From AC-37 sp036389295 (GTDB lineage: Bacteria; Actinomycetota; Thermoleophilia; Solirubrobacterales; Thermoleophilaceae), in contig DASVQB010000024.1 of assembly GCA_036389295.1 (NCBI GenBank), positions 82,081-146,080 of the forward strand: a stretch of DNA of 64,000 nucleotides. Direction: 5' to 3'. The translations under genes were made by a program, and so were the position numbers. The notes under the pieces were generated by a model. That model ran no database searches, had not been told where the DNA came from, and saw nothing but the letters and a program-made list of their open reading frames with translations. This document shows positions 50,642 through 58,497 of this stretch, in pieces. The number at the start of each line of letters is the position of its first letter. The first letter of the stretch is position 1.

Positions 50642-51043
50642 GTGCTCGCCATCACGTCCAAGAGCCCGTACGCCGTCCGCGCGCTCACCGAGCTGGCGCG
50701 CATGGGAAGCTCGGGACCGGTCCCGATCGGCGAGATCGCGCGGCGGCGGGACATCCCGGTGCAGTTCCTCGAGGGGATGTTCGCCACCCTGCGCCGGGCC
50801 GGGCTGCTCCAGAGCCAGCGCGGCGTGAAGGGCGGCTACTCGTTCGCCCGCCCGGCGGGCGAGATCACGGTGCTGGACGTGGTCGAGGCGCTCGAGGGAT
50901 CGCTCGACGCCGAGACGGTCGGGGCGGACGCGATCTGGACCGAGGCGGTCGAGGCGCTGCGCGAGAGGCTACGCTCAGCGACCATCGCGGAGCTGGCCGA
51001 GCGCGAGGCACGCGCGGCCGGCGCGAGCATGTACTACATCTAG
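50642..51043 (+). CDS. Rrf2-family transcriptional regulator, Cys-less
   Basis: A 133-residue Rrf2 winged-helix protein: SPYAVRALTELARM (helix 1), IGEIARRRDIPVQFLEGMFA (recognition region), LRRAGLLQSQRGVKGGYSFA (wing) and ITVLDVVEALEG. IscR/NsrR-type members carry three Cys for an Fe-S cluster, but this protein has none, so it resembles CymR, which senses cysteine status with O-acetylserine sulfhydrylase. The cysteine operon lies about 0.9 kb downstream with one gene between, which fits. GTG start. Confidence 0.85.
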   Translation: MLAITSKSPYAVRALTELARMGSSGPVPIGEIARRRDIPVQFLEGMFATLRRAGLLQSQRGVKGGYSFARPAGEITVLDVVEALEGSLDAETVGADAIWTEAVEALRERLRSATIAELAEREARAAGASMYYI

Positions 51044-51063
51044 CTGAGGAGGCCCGGGACCGG

Positions 51064-51744
51064 ATGGCCAGCCGCAAGGAGGAGAAGGAGCGGCTCCGCG
51101 CCGAGCGCGAGGAGCGCGAGCGGCAGGAGCAGGAGCAGGCGCAGCGCAGGGCGCGGCGGATCCGCGTGCTCAGCGCCGCCGCGGTGCTGCTCGTGGCCGT
51201 GATCGTGATCGTCGTCGTGGCCTCCGGTGGCGGCGGCAAGAGCTCGAAGGCCGAGGCGAACCAGGGCCTCCAGGTGAGCCCGGGACCGTGGAGCGCCGAG
51301 ACGGCGGGGCTGAAGAAGCGCTCCGAGGCCCTGAAGCTCCCCGACCCGAGCGACACGATCTACCACGTGCACGCGCAGCTCCAGGTGTTCGTCAACGGCA
51401 AGCAGTCGAAGGTCCCGATGAACATCGGCATCGACCAGGACTCCCAATTCCTGGCGTCGCTCCACACGCACGACGACAAGGGCATCATCCACATGGAGGC
51501 CGTCGAGCCGTACCCCTTCACGCTCGGCCAGTTCTTCACGATCTGGGGCGTCAAGTTCACGAAGACCGAGCTGGGGGCGTACCGCGCCGGCAACGGGCTC
51601 ACGCTCGACACGTTCGTGAACGGCAAGAAGGTGCCCGACGGCCCGGGCTACCAGATGAAGTCCCACGACGTGATCGTGGTCGCGTTCGGCAAGCCGGGCG
51701 AGGCGCCGAAGACGTTCAAGCCCGAGTTCGGTCCGGGCGAGTAG
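51064..51744 (+). CDS. Membrane-anchored His-motif protein of unknown function
   Basis: A 226-residue protein. Residues 1-38 are extremely charged (EEKERLRAEREERERQEQEQ), then one transmembrane helix (VLSAAAVLLVAVIVIVVVAS), then an extracytoplasmic domain. That domain contains TIYHVHAQLQVFVNGKQ, NIGIDQ, ASLHTHDDKGIIHMEA and FTLGQFFTIWGVKF, with His residues arranged like metal ligands. I have seen this pattern in actinobacterial membrane proteins but cannot name a function; metal binding is inference. A strong GAGGAGG site at 51046-51052 sets the ATG. Confidence 0.7.
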   Translation: MASRKEEKERLRAEREERERQEQEQAQRRARRIRVLSAAAVLLVAVIVIVVVASGGGGKSSKAEANQGLQVSPGPWSAETAGLKKRSEALKLPDPSDTIYHVHAQLQVFVNGKQSKVPMNIGIDQDSQFLASLHTHDDKGIIHMEAVEPYPFTLGQFFTIWGVKFTKTELGAYRAGNGLTLDTFVNGKKVPDGPGYQMKSHDVIVVAFGKPGEAPKTFKPEFGPGE

Positions 51745-51823
51745 GCGGGGGCGCCGCGGGCGGGCGGCGCTCGACTAGTACATACGGCCAAGGGGGGTTC
51801 CGATCGCCGCCCGGCTGACGTAG

Positions 51824-51837
51824 GCTCGTATTCGAGC
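51824..51837. promoter_or_regulatory. Short inverted repeat upstream of cysK
   Basis: GCTCG TATT CGAGC, a 5-bp palindromic pair with AT centre, about 120 nt before cysK. It is a candidate operator for the nearby Rrf2 regulator; motif evidence only. Confidence 0.3.
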
Positions 51838-51884
51838 AGGGGACTGGCGCGCCAGGATCTTCCACTAGCCCCCAGCGTTTACGA

Positions 51885-51930
51885 GAGCCGGCCGGACCCA
51901 GGCCCTAACTACTCCCGGTCCGGCCGGCTC
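51885..51930 (+). promoter_or_regulatory. Long perfect hairpin upstream of cysK
   Basis: A perfect 14-bp stem, GAGCCGGCCGGACC (51885-51898) with GGTCCGGCCGGCTC (51917-51930), and an 18-nt loop, ending 24 nt before the cysK start. A short CGCCCTTTCG follows. It may be the terminator of the upstream gene, an attenuator for read-through, or an operator. Confidence 0.6.
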
Positions 51931-51942
51931 CGCCCTTTCGCC

Positions 51943-51948
51943 TACCCT
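51943..51948 (+). promoter_or_regulatory. -10 box of a leaderless promoter (cysK operon)
   Basis: TACCCT ends 6 nt before ATG 51955, immediately after the 14-bp hairpin. Confidence 0.45.
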
Positions 51949-51954
51949 CTCGCC

Positions 51955-52908
51955 ATGAGCCGGACCAGGGCCGGGCGCGCGTCCGAGATCACCGCGAACC
52001 TGGCCGACCTCGTGGGCTGCACGCCGCTCGTGCGCCTGACGCGGCTCGCGCCCGAGTGCGGCGCCGAGCTGATCGGGAAGCTCGAGGCCTACAACCCCGG
52101 CGGCAGCGTCAAGGACAGGATCGGCGTGGCGATGATCGAGGCGGCCGAGGCGGACGGCCGGATCGAGCCGGGCCGCACGACGATCGTCGAGGCGACCTCG
52201 GGCAACACGGGCATCGCGCTCGCGCTCGTGTGCGCCGCCAAGGGGTACCGGCTCGTGCTCTACATGCCGCAGGGCATGAGCCGCGAGCGCGGGGGCCTGC
52301 TGCGGCTCTACGGCGCCGAGGTGCGCGAGACCGAGTCGCTCGGCGGGATGAACGAGGCCGTCGAGGCGGCCGACAGGCACGTCGTCGAGTGCCCCGACTG
52401 CTTCATCCCCGACCAGTTCTCGAACCCGGCCAACCCGGAGGTCCACCGCCGCACGACCGCCGAGGAGATCTGGCGCGACACCGGCGGCGAGGTGGACGTG
52501 CTGGTGGCCGGCGTCGGGACGGGGGGCACGATCACCGGCGCCGGCGAGCGGCTGAAGGAGCTGAACCCCGGCCTCCGCGTGGTCGCCGTCGAGCCGCTGG
52601 CCTCGGCGGTCCTGTCCGGCCGGCCGCCCGGCCCGCACAAGATCCAGGGCATCGGGGCCGGCTTCGTCCCCGCCGTGTTCAACCCCGAGGTGGTCGACGA
52701 GATCGTCACGGTCGACGACGAGGACGCGCTGGCCACGGCCCGCCTCGTCTGCGCGCGCGAGGGCATCCTGGCCGGCATCTCGGCGGGCGCGGCGCTGTGG
52801 GCCGCGATCGAGGTCGGAAGCCGGCCGGAGCACGAGGGCGCGCGGGTCGTCGTGGTGCTGCCGGACTCCGGCGAGCGCTACGTGAGCACGCCGTTCTTCG
52901 CGCCGTGA
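51955..52908 (+). CDS. cysK: Cysteine synthase (O-acetylserine sulfhydrylase)
   Basis: A 317-residue fold-type II PLP enzyme. The PLP lysine is K53 in YNPGGSVKDRIG; EATSGNTGIALAL binds the substrate carboxylate, GVGTGGTITGAG binds the phosphate and GISAGAALWAA carries the Ser that contacts the PLP nitrogen. It makes cysteine from O-acetylserine and sulfide or another sulfur donor. First gene of an overlapping operon with tusA-like, thiF/moeB-like and cysE genes; the last makes its substrate. The stop overlaps the tusA-like start (GTGA). Confidence 0.94.
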   Translation: MSRTRAGRASEITANLADLVGCTPLVRLTRLAPECGAELIGKLEAYNPGGSVKDRIGVAMIEAAEADGRIEPGRTTIVEATSGNTGIALALVCAAKGYRLVLYMPQGMSRERGGLLRLYGAEVRETESLGGMNEAVEAADRHVVECPDCFIPDQFSNPANPEVHRRTTAEEIWRDTGGEVDVLVAGVGTGGTITGAGERLKELNPGLRVVAVEPLASAVLSGRPPGPHKIQGIGAGFVPAVFNPEVVDEIVTVDDEDALATARLVCAREGILAGISAGAALWAAIEVGSRPEHEGARVVVVLPDSGERYVSTPFFAP

Positions 52909-53108
52909 GGTCGCTCGACCTGACCGGCGTGCCGTGCCCGATGAACTGGGTGCGCACCCGGCTCGCGCTCGAGGAGCTCCGGCCCGGGGAGCGGGTCGAC
53001 GTGGCGCTCGACTCCGGCGAGCCGCTCGAGAGCGTCCCGCGGTCGGCCCGCGAGGACGGGCACGAGGCGACGGTGGCCGGCAACGTCGTGACGATCGTGA
53101 AGCGATGA
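52905..53108 (+). CDS. TusA-like sulfur carrier protein
   Basis: A 67-residue protein of the TusA/SirA fold: SLDLTGVPCPMNWVRTRLAL carries the CPxxxx motif with the sulfur-accepting Cys at residue 11, followed by the usual beta-sheet ending VAGNVVTIVKR. TusA proteins carry persulfide between desulfurases and acceptors. Too short to be a missed part of cysK; GTG start overlaps the cysK stop and its own stop overlaps the next ATG (ATGA). Placement between cysK and a ThiF/MoeB-like gene suggests it feeds sulfur to one of them. Confidence 0.85.
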   Translation: MRSLDLTGVPCPMNWVRTRLALEELRPGERVDVALDSGEPLESVPRSAREDGHEATVAGNVVTIVKR

Positions 53109-53881
53109 GCGCGCTGAGCGAGCCGGAGCTCGAGCGCTACTCGCGCCAGCTCGTGATGCCCGAGTGGAGCGGCGCGGCCCAGGAGCGGCTCAAGTCCGCG
53201 TCGGCGATCGTGGTCGGGGCGGGAGCGCTCGGCTCGCCGGTCGGCCTCTACCTGGCGGCCGCAGGGGTTGGGCGGATCGGGATCGTGGACGACGACCCGG
53301 TCGAGCTGTCGAACCTGCACCGCCAGCCGCTCCACTTCACGCCCGACCTCGGCGTGCCGAAGGCGCAGAACGCGGCGGTCAAGCTGCGGGCGCTCAACCC
53401 GGAGGTGCAGGTCGACCCGTACCCGGCGCGGCTCGGGCCCGAGAACGCCGAGGCGATCGTCGCCGGCGCCGACGTGGCGGTCGACTGCACCGACTCGTTC
53501 GAGTCGCGCTACGCGGTGAACGACGCCTGCTGCGCGGCGGGCGTGCCGCTGGTCGAGGCGGGGGTTCTCGGGCTGACCGGGCTGGTCCTGTCGATCCGGC
53601 CGGGCGAGTCGGCCTGCTACCGCTGCGCCTTCCCGGACCCGCCGCCGCCCGGCGGCGTGCCCACCTGCCGCGAGGCGGGCGTGCTCGGGGCCATGGCCGG
53701 CGTCGTCGGCTCGATCCAGGCGCTCGAGGCGCTGAAGCTGCTCGCCGGCGTCGGGCGGCCGCTCCTCGACCGCATCCTCCAGATCGACGGCGGGACGCTC
53801 GAGCAGACGATCGTCTCGACGTCCCCCCGTCCGGGGTGCACCGCGTGCGCCCGGGTGCCGGCTGCGGCACAATCGGCGTGA
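53105..53881 (+). CDS. ThiF/MoeB-family adenylyltransferase
   Basis: A 258-residue E1-like enzyme. RYSRQLVMPEWSGAAQERL opens the fold; GAGALGSP at 38-45 binds ATP; DDDPVELSNLHRQPLHF and DCTDSFESRYAVNDAC are the MgATP and adenylation blocks; zinc cysteines are CYRC and CTAC. It lacks the C-terminal rhodanese domain of MoeZ-like actinobacterial proteins. Family members adenylate the C-terminal Gly-Gly of ubiquitin-like sulfur carriers (ThiS, MoaD, CysO); no such carrier is encoded beside it. The adjacent TusA-like protein might replace the rhodanese domain. ATG overlaps the tusA-like stop. Confidence 0.88.
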   Translation: MSALSEPELERYSRQLVMPEWSGAAQERLKSASAIVVGAGALGSPVGLYLAAAGVGRIGIVDDDPVELSNLHRQPLHFTPDLGVPKAQNAAVKLRALNPEVQVDPYPARLGPENAEAIVAGADVAVDCTDSFESRYAVNDACCAAGVPLVEAGVLGLTGLVLSIRPGESACYRCAFPDPPPPGGVPTCREAGVLGAMAGVVGSIQALEALKLLAGVGRPLLDRILQIDGGTLEQTIVSTSPRPGCTACARVPAAAQSA

Positions 53882-54621
53882 TGGTCGGGCTCGGAGGGCT
53901 CACCCGCGTGTTCCGGGAGCTGCGCCAGGACCTCGCGGCCGCGCAGGACCGCGACCCCGCCGCGCGCGGGCTCGGCCGGCTCGAGATCCTCCTGACGTAC
54001 GGCGGCGTCCAGGCGCTGCTGCTGCACCGGGTGGCCCACGTGCTGCACGAGGGCGGCGTGCCGGCCGCGCCCCACCTGATCGCGTACGTGAGCCGGATGG
54101 CCACGGGCGTCGAGATCCACCCGGCCGCCAGGATCGGCGAGGCGCTTTTCATCGACCACGGGGCGGGCGTCGTGATCGGCGAGACCGCCGAGATCGGCGA
54201 CAACGTGACGCTCTACCAGGGGGTGACCCTCGGCGGCACCGGCTTCGCGCGCGGCAAGCGCCACCCGACGATCGAGGACGAGGTGGTGGTCGGGTCGGGG
54301 GCCAAGCTGCTCGGCGCGATCCGCGTCGGCCGCGAGGCCAAGGTCGGGGCGAACTCGGTCGTGATCCACGACGTGCCGGCCAACTCGACGGTCGTGGGCA
54401 ACCCGGGCCACCCGGTCCGCGTGGACGGCAAGCGCCCGCACGGCCCGGACGCGGACTGGGCCCACCTGCCGGACCCGGTGGCGGACGCGATCAAGGCCCT
54501 CTCGGCGCGGGTGTCCGAGCTGGAGGAGCTCCTGGCGGAGGCGACCGGCAAGCGGCCCGAGCCGACCGCCGAGGTCCGGCCGCTGCGCAACCTGCGCGGG
54601 GGCGACCCGGCCGGCGGGTAG
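53881..54621 (+). CDS. cysE: Serine O-acetyltransferase
   Basis: A 246-residue hexapeptide acyltransferase. The N-terminal helical part (LGRLEILLTYGGVQALLLHR) precedes a left-handed beta helix: GVEIHPAARIGEALFIDHGAGVVIGE, IGDNVTLYQGVTLGGTG, KRHPTIEDEVVVGSGAKLLG and VPANSTVVGNPGHPVR, the last being the closing signature. The catalytic His is in FIDHGAG. It makes O-acetylserine for CysK. The C-terminal coiled coil (IKALSARVSELEELL) is longer than usual. ATG 53881 overlaps the previous stop; GTG 53878 is an alternative. Confidence 0.94.
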   Translation: MVGLGGLTRVFRELRQDLAAAQDRDPAARGLGRLEILLTYGGVQALLLHRVAHVLHEGGVPAAPHLIAYVSRMATGVEIHPAARIGEALFIDHGAGVVIGETAEIGDNVTLYQGVTLGGTGFARGKRHPTIEDEVVVGSGAKLLGAIRVGREAKVGANSVVIHDVPANSTVVGNPGHPVRVDGKRPHGPDADWAHLPDPVADAIKALSARVSELEELLAEATGKRPEPTAEVRPLRNLRGGDPAGG

Positions 54622-54695
54622 GCGGCGCGGCCCCGCCGCCGCCCCGGCCCCGCCGCAGCCGGCGCGGCCGCCGCCCCGGCTCCGCCGCCGGCCCC

Positions 54696-55568
54696 TCAGT
54701 AGAAGACGGTGCGCGTGCGGTGCCGCGGGACCGCCTTGTAGCGAGGGGCCTGCCCGCGGTTCCAGAGCCAGGTGTCGAGGACGCGCGGCGGCGTCGCCAT
54801 GCGCTCGGCGATCAGCTCGCACGCGTGGACGGCGGCGGCGCGGATCTCGCGCTCGGCACCGCCCGGCTCGAGCAGCTCGCCGGCGTCGATGCGGGCGGCG
54901 AGCGCCGGGTCGTAGCGCAGCACGCCGTCGACCCGGAGCACGTGCGGGACGAGGTTGTCGGCGAAGATCGTGAGCCGGTCGAGGTCGCCGAACTCGGCCA
55001 CGCCGGCGAGCGCGAGGTCGTTCGGCGCGATCTGAGCGCGCTTCCAGAAGCCGCGGTCGTCGAACAGCGGCATGCCGGCGGCGAGCTGCCCGGCCAGGCG
55101 CTCGGCGGATCCGCCGGCGGCCTCGACGGCCTCGAGCGCGCCGCGGTCGCCCAGGAACTCGCCGAGGTCGTTCAGGGCGCGCGCGTAGAGCGCCATCAGC
55201 TCGTGGCCGGGGTCCTGGCCGAGGACGCCGGCGACGGCCGGCGCGTCCAGTTCCCGCAGCTCGGCCGGCGACCACGGGCCGTGCTCGCGGAAGCGGTCGG
55301 CCAGCGCCCAGGCCACCGTGTAGTAGCCGGAGCAGCCGGGACGCTTCCGGAGCGTCGGGAACCAGCCCGAGCCGAAGTTGACCGAGTCGAGCGTGAGCAC
55401 GTAGGCGGCCACGTCGCCGGGCGGGCCGTCGAGGTAGTGGCGCAGGGGGTCGAGCACGGGCGGCGGGCCGGGCTCGACCTCGCCGAGGCGGTCGAGCTCG
55501 ATCGAGACGAGCCGGCTCGCCGCGGCGATCTCGGCGCACGAGCGGCGCACTTCGTCGCACAGGCCCAC
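54696..55568 (-). CDS. Queuosine 5'-phosphate N-glycosylase/hydrolase (DUF2419)
   Basis: A 290-residue protein of the queuosine-salvage family (DUF2419, Qng1). Recognisable blocks: YVLTLDSVNFGSGWFPTLRK, GYYTVAWALADRF, DRGFWKRAQIAPNDL, LTIFADNLVPHVLRVDGVL (active-site Asp), GGAEREIRAAAVHACELIAE, LDTWLWNRGQAP and the closing PRHRTRTVFY. The family releases queuine from queuosine or its 5'-phosphate, recycling the modified base for tRNA. No tgt or queuine transporter is nearby. GTG start; minus-strand TAGCCT lies 7 nt upstream. The 74-nt gap to cysE is only GC-rich low-complexity sequence. Confidence 0.82.
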   Translation of the reverse strand: MGLCDEVRRSCAEIAAASRLVSIELDRLGEVEPGPPPVLDPLRHYLDGPPGDVAAYVLTLDSVNFGSGWFPTLRKRPGCSGYYTVAWALADRFREHGPWSPAELRELDAPAVAGVLGQDPGHELMALYARALNDLGEFLGDRGALEAVEAAGGSAERLAGQLAAGMPLFDDRGFWKRAQIAPNDLALAGVAEFGDLDRLTIFADNLVPHVLRVDGVLRYDPALAARIDAGELLEPGGAEREIRAAAVHACELIAERMATPPRVLDTWLWNRGQAPRYKAVPRHRTRTVFY

Positions 55569-55575
55569 GGCGGGG

Positions 55576-55581
55576 AGGCTA
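55576..55581 (-). promoter_or_regulatory. -10 box of a leaderless promoter (queuosine-salvage gene)
   Basis: Minus-strand TAGCCT, 7 nt before GTG 55568. Confidence 0.45.
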
Positions 55582-55674
55582 TGGATCGCGCGCGCCGCGG
55601 CTCGCGGGCCCGCCCCCGGATCCGTCCCGGACCCCGCCCCCCGGGCCCGCCCCAGACCCCGCCGGAGCCCGGTC

Positions 55675-55680
55675 TATGCT
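55675..55680 (+). promoter_or_regulatory. -10 box of a leaderless promoter (uvrD/pcrA)
   Basis: TATGCT ends 6 nt before GTG 55687. Confidence 0.5.
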
Positions 55681-55686
55681 CGCCGG

Positions 55687-57945
55687 GTGGTCACCGCCGC
55701 CGTCCGCGAGCGCCTGCTCGACTCCCTGAACGAGCCCCAGCGCGAGGCCGTCCTCCACGACGAGGGGCCGCTGCTCGTGCTCGCCGGGGCGGGCAGCGGG
55801 AAGACCCGCGTGCTCACCCACCGCATCGCGTACTCGGTCGAGACCGACCGCGCGGCGCCCGGCGAGATCCTCGCGATCACGTTCACCAACAAGGCGGCTA
55901 ACGAGATGCGCGAGCGGGTCGAGCTGCTGGTCGGCCGGCGGGCGCGCGCGATGTGGGTGATGACGTTCCACTCCGCCTGCGCGCGGATGCTCCGCGCCGA
56001 GGGTCAGCGCCTCGGCTACACCCGCGGCTTCACGATCTACGACGACGCCGACTCGGTCCGCCTCGTCAAGCGCTGCCTCGAGGACCTCGACGTCGACCCC
56101 AAGCGCTTCACCCCGCGTGCGGTCAAGCGCCAGATCTCGGACGCCAAGAACACGCTGCTCGACGCCGACGGCTACCGCGCGAAGGTCGGGTCGTTCTTCG
56201 AGCAGACGGCCGCCGACGTCTACGCCGAGTACGAGAAGCGGATCCACGCGATGAACGCGATGGACTTCGACGACCTGCTGGTCCGCTGCGTCGACCTGCT
56301 CCAGCTCTTCCCCGAGGTCCGCGAGCGCTACGCGACCTCGTTCCAGCACGTCCTGGTCGACGAGTACCAGGACACGAACCGCGCCCAGTACCGCTGGCTC
56401 CAGCTGCTCGCCGAGAAGCACCGGAACCTGTGCGTGGTGGGCGACGACGACCAGAGTGTCTACGCCTTCCGCGGCGCCGACATCCGGAACGTCCTCGAGT
56501 TCGAGGACGACTTCCCGGACGCCAGGGTCATCAAGCTCGAGCAGAACTACCGGTCGACGCAGAACATCCTGTCGGCGGCCAACGCGGTCGTGTCGAACAA
56601 CCGCGCGCGCAAGCACAAGGTCCTCTGGACCGACGCGGGCGCGGGCGACCCGGTGCGCGTCGCCGAGCTCGAGGACGAGCACGCCGAGGCGCGCTACGTC
56701 ACCGACCGGATCGAGCGCCTCGTCGAGGAGGGCGGCTCGCGCAGCGAGGTCGCCGTCTTCTACCGGACCAACGCCCAGTCGCGCGTGCTGGAGGACATGC
56801 TGGTCCGCTACAACGTCGGCTACCAGGTCATCGGCGGCACGCGCTTCTACGAGCGCGCCGAGGTGAAGGACGCGGTCGCGTACCTGACGCTGCTCGTGAA
56901 CCCGCAGGACGTGGTCGCGTTCGAGCGGGTCGTCAACTCGCCCCGGCGGGGCATCGGCCAGACCACGCAGGCGCGGATCGTCGGCCAGGCGAACACCCTC
57001 GGCGAGTCGATCTGGGACGTCGCGTCGGCGCCCGAGGACGTTCCCGGCCTCGGCGCGGCCGCGGTCAAGGCCGTCGGGCGGTTCATGTCGACCATGGAGC
57101 GGCTGCGCGAGCGGGCCGAGGCGGCGGCCCCGGTCGGCGACCTCCTCGACGAGACCCTTCACGAGAGCGGCTACCTGGAGGCGCTCCGCGCGGAGCGGAC
57201 GATCGAGGCCGAGGGCCGGCTCGAGAACCTCGAGGAGCTCGTCGGCGTCGCGCGCGAGTACGACGCCACCGCCGAGGAGCCGTCGGTCGAGGAGTTCCTC
57301 CAGCAGATCGCGCTGTTCTCCGAGCAGGACAACCTGACGGACGACGAGGGGATCGTCACGCTGATGACTCTCCACAACGCCAAGGGGCTCGAGTTCCCGG
57401 TCGTCTTCGTCATCGGCTGCGAGGAGGGCGTGTTCCCGCACTCGCGCGCGATCGAGTCCGGCGACCTCGAGGAGGAGCGGCGGCTCTGCTACGTCGGCAT
57501 CACGCGCGCGAAGCGCCAGCTCCACATGACGTTCGCCCGCCAGCGGTCGCTGTACGGCGGCCGCGAGTGGAACATGCCGAGCCGGTTCCTCGACGAGCTG
57601 CCCGAGGAGCTGGTCGAGCGCGAGGCCCAGAAGCCGCGCGGGTTCCAGCCGGGGTGGGCGACGCGCGAGAGCCTGGGCGGCGGGCGCGGCAGCGGGGGGC
57701 GCGGCGGCGCCTTCGCCGGCGGCGGCCTCGGGCGCGGCGGGGGCGGAGCCGACCGACCGGCCCGCCGCGAGCCGATCCCCGGCGGCGGCGCCTCGTTCTC
57801 GCTCGGCGACGACGTGCTGCACGCCACGCTCGGCGAGGGCGTGGTCACGGGCATCGAGCCCGGCGGCCTGGTGGTCGTGCGCTTCGCGGCCGACGGCTCC
57901 GAGCGCAAGCTGATGTCCGACTACGCGCCCCTCAAGAGGCGCTGA
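55687..57945 (+). CDS. pcrA: ATP-dependent DNA helicase UvrD/PcrA
   Basis: A 752-residue SF1A helicase. Motifs in order: Q motif LNEPQREAV, Walker A GAGSGKT at 34-40, Ia TFTNKAANEM, Walker B DEYQDTN near 225, III VGDDDQSVYAFRGAD, IV LEQNYRST, V LMTLHNAKGLEFP and VI YVGITRAKRQLH. After a Gly-rich linker (about 660-690) the C-terminus is a Tudor-like domain (GDDVLHATLGEGVVTGIEPG) that in PcrA/UvrD binds RNA polymerase. It unwinds DNA 3'-5' in repair and transcription-coupled repair. GTG start after TATGCT. Confidence 0.95.
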   Translation: MVTAAVRERLLDSLNEPQREAVLHDEGPLLVLAGAGSGKTRVLTHRIAYSVETDRAAPGEILAITFTNKAANEMRERVELLVGRRARAMWVMTFHSACARMLRAEGQRLGYTRGFTIYDDADSVRLVKRCLEDLDVDPKRFTPRAVKRQISDAKNTLLDADGYRAKVGSFFEQTAADVYAEYEKRIHAMNAMDFDDLLVRCVDLLQLFPEVRERYATSFQHVLVDEYQDTNRAQYRWLQLLAEKHRNLCVVGDDDQSVYAFRGADIRNVLEFEDDFPDARVIKLEQNYRSTQNILSAANAVVSNNRARKHKVLWTDAGAGDPVRVAELEDEHAEARYVTDRIERLVEEGGSRSEVAVFYRTNAQSRVLEDMLVRYNVGYQVIGGTRFYERAEVKDAVAYLTLLVNPQDVVAFERVVNSPRRGIGQTTQARIVGQANTLGESIWDVASAPEDVPGLGAAAVKAVGRFMSTMERLRERAEAAAPVGDLLDETLHESGYLEALRAERTIEAEGRLENLEELVGVAREYDATAEEPSVEEFLQQIALFSEQDNLTDDEGIVTLMTLHNAKGLEFPVVFVIGCEEGVFPHSRAIESGDLEEERRLCYVGITRAKRQLHMTFARQRSLYGGREWNMPSRFLDELPEELVEREAQKPRGFQPGWATRESLGGGRGSGGRGGAFAGGGLGRGGGGADRPARREPIPGGGASFSLGDDVLHATLGEGVVTGIEPGGLVVVRFAADGSERKLMSDYAPLKRR

Positions 57946-57962
57946 TCCGCGCCGGCCGGCGC

Positions 57963-57968
57963 TACGCT
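57963..57968 (+). promoter_or_regulatory. -10 box of a leaderless promoter (57976 gene)
   Basis: TACGCT ends 7 nt before GTG 57976. Confidence 0.5.
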
Positions 57969-57975
57969 GCCCGCC

Positions 57976-58497
57976 GTGGACGTGCGACGGCTGCGCCCGG
58001 GCGAGTGGATCGCGGGGATCGCGGGCGCCGGCCTGCTCGCGGCGATGTTCGTCGACTGGTACGAGGTCGACGCCACGGGCGCCGGGGCCAGCGCCTGGGA
58101 GGCGTTCTCGGCCGTCGACCTGGCGCTCGCCGTCCTCGGCCTGCTCGCGGTGGCGCTGGCGGCGACCACAGCGGCGCAGCGGAGCGCGGCCATGCCGGTC
58201 GCGCTCGCGTCGACCACCGTCCTGATCGGGCTGGTCGCGCTGCCGCTCCTCGCGTGGCGGGTCGCGAGCCCGCCGGACGCCGAGGTGACCCTGCGGGTCT
58301 ACGGCAGCGTCGAGCGGACCGGGACCCTGGAGCAGGACATGAAGCGGGACGCCGGGCTCTGGCTCGGCCTCGGCGCGTCCATGCTGGTCATGGCCGGCGC
58401 GCTCGCCGCGATGCGGGACGAGCGCATCCCGCACGCGGCGCGGGTCGCCGCCCCGGTGGAGCTGATCGAGCCGCCGCCCGAGGGCGAGGCGGCGTGA
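57976..58497 (+). CDS. Four-helix membrane protein
   Basis: A 173-residue protein with four hydrophobic segments: GIAGAGLLAAMFVDWYEV, VDLALAVLGLLAVALAATTA, VALASTTVLIGLVALPLLAW and LWLGLGASMLVMAGALAAM. An extracytoplasmic loop carries VTLRVYGSVERTGTLEQD. It shares the W-Y motif after helix 1 (DWYEV, compare DWYTT) with the next protein, so the two may be diverged homologues. Function unknown. Its stop overlaps the next start (GTGA). Confidence 0.7.
   Translation: MDVRRLRPGEWIAGIAGAGLLAAMFVDWYEVDATGAGASAWEAFSAVDLALAVLGLLAVALAATTAAQRSAAMPVALASTTVLIGLVALPLLAWRVASPPDAEVTLRVYGSVERTGTLEQDMKRDAGLWLGLGASMLVMAGALAAMRDERIPHAARVAAPVELIEPPPEGEAA

Noticed and set aside
54622..54695. Repetitive GC-rich stretch between cysE and the queuosine-salvage gene
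   Set aside because: Low-complexity CCGCCG/CCCCGG sequence; no stable unique hairpin, reading frame or motif stands out.
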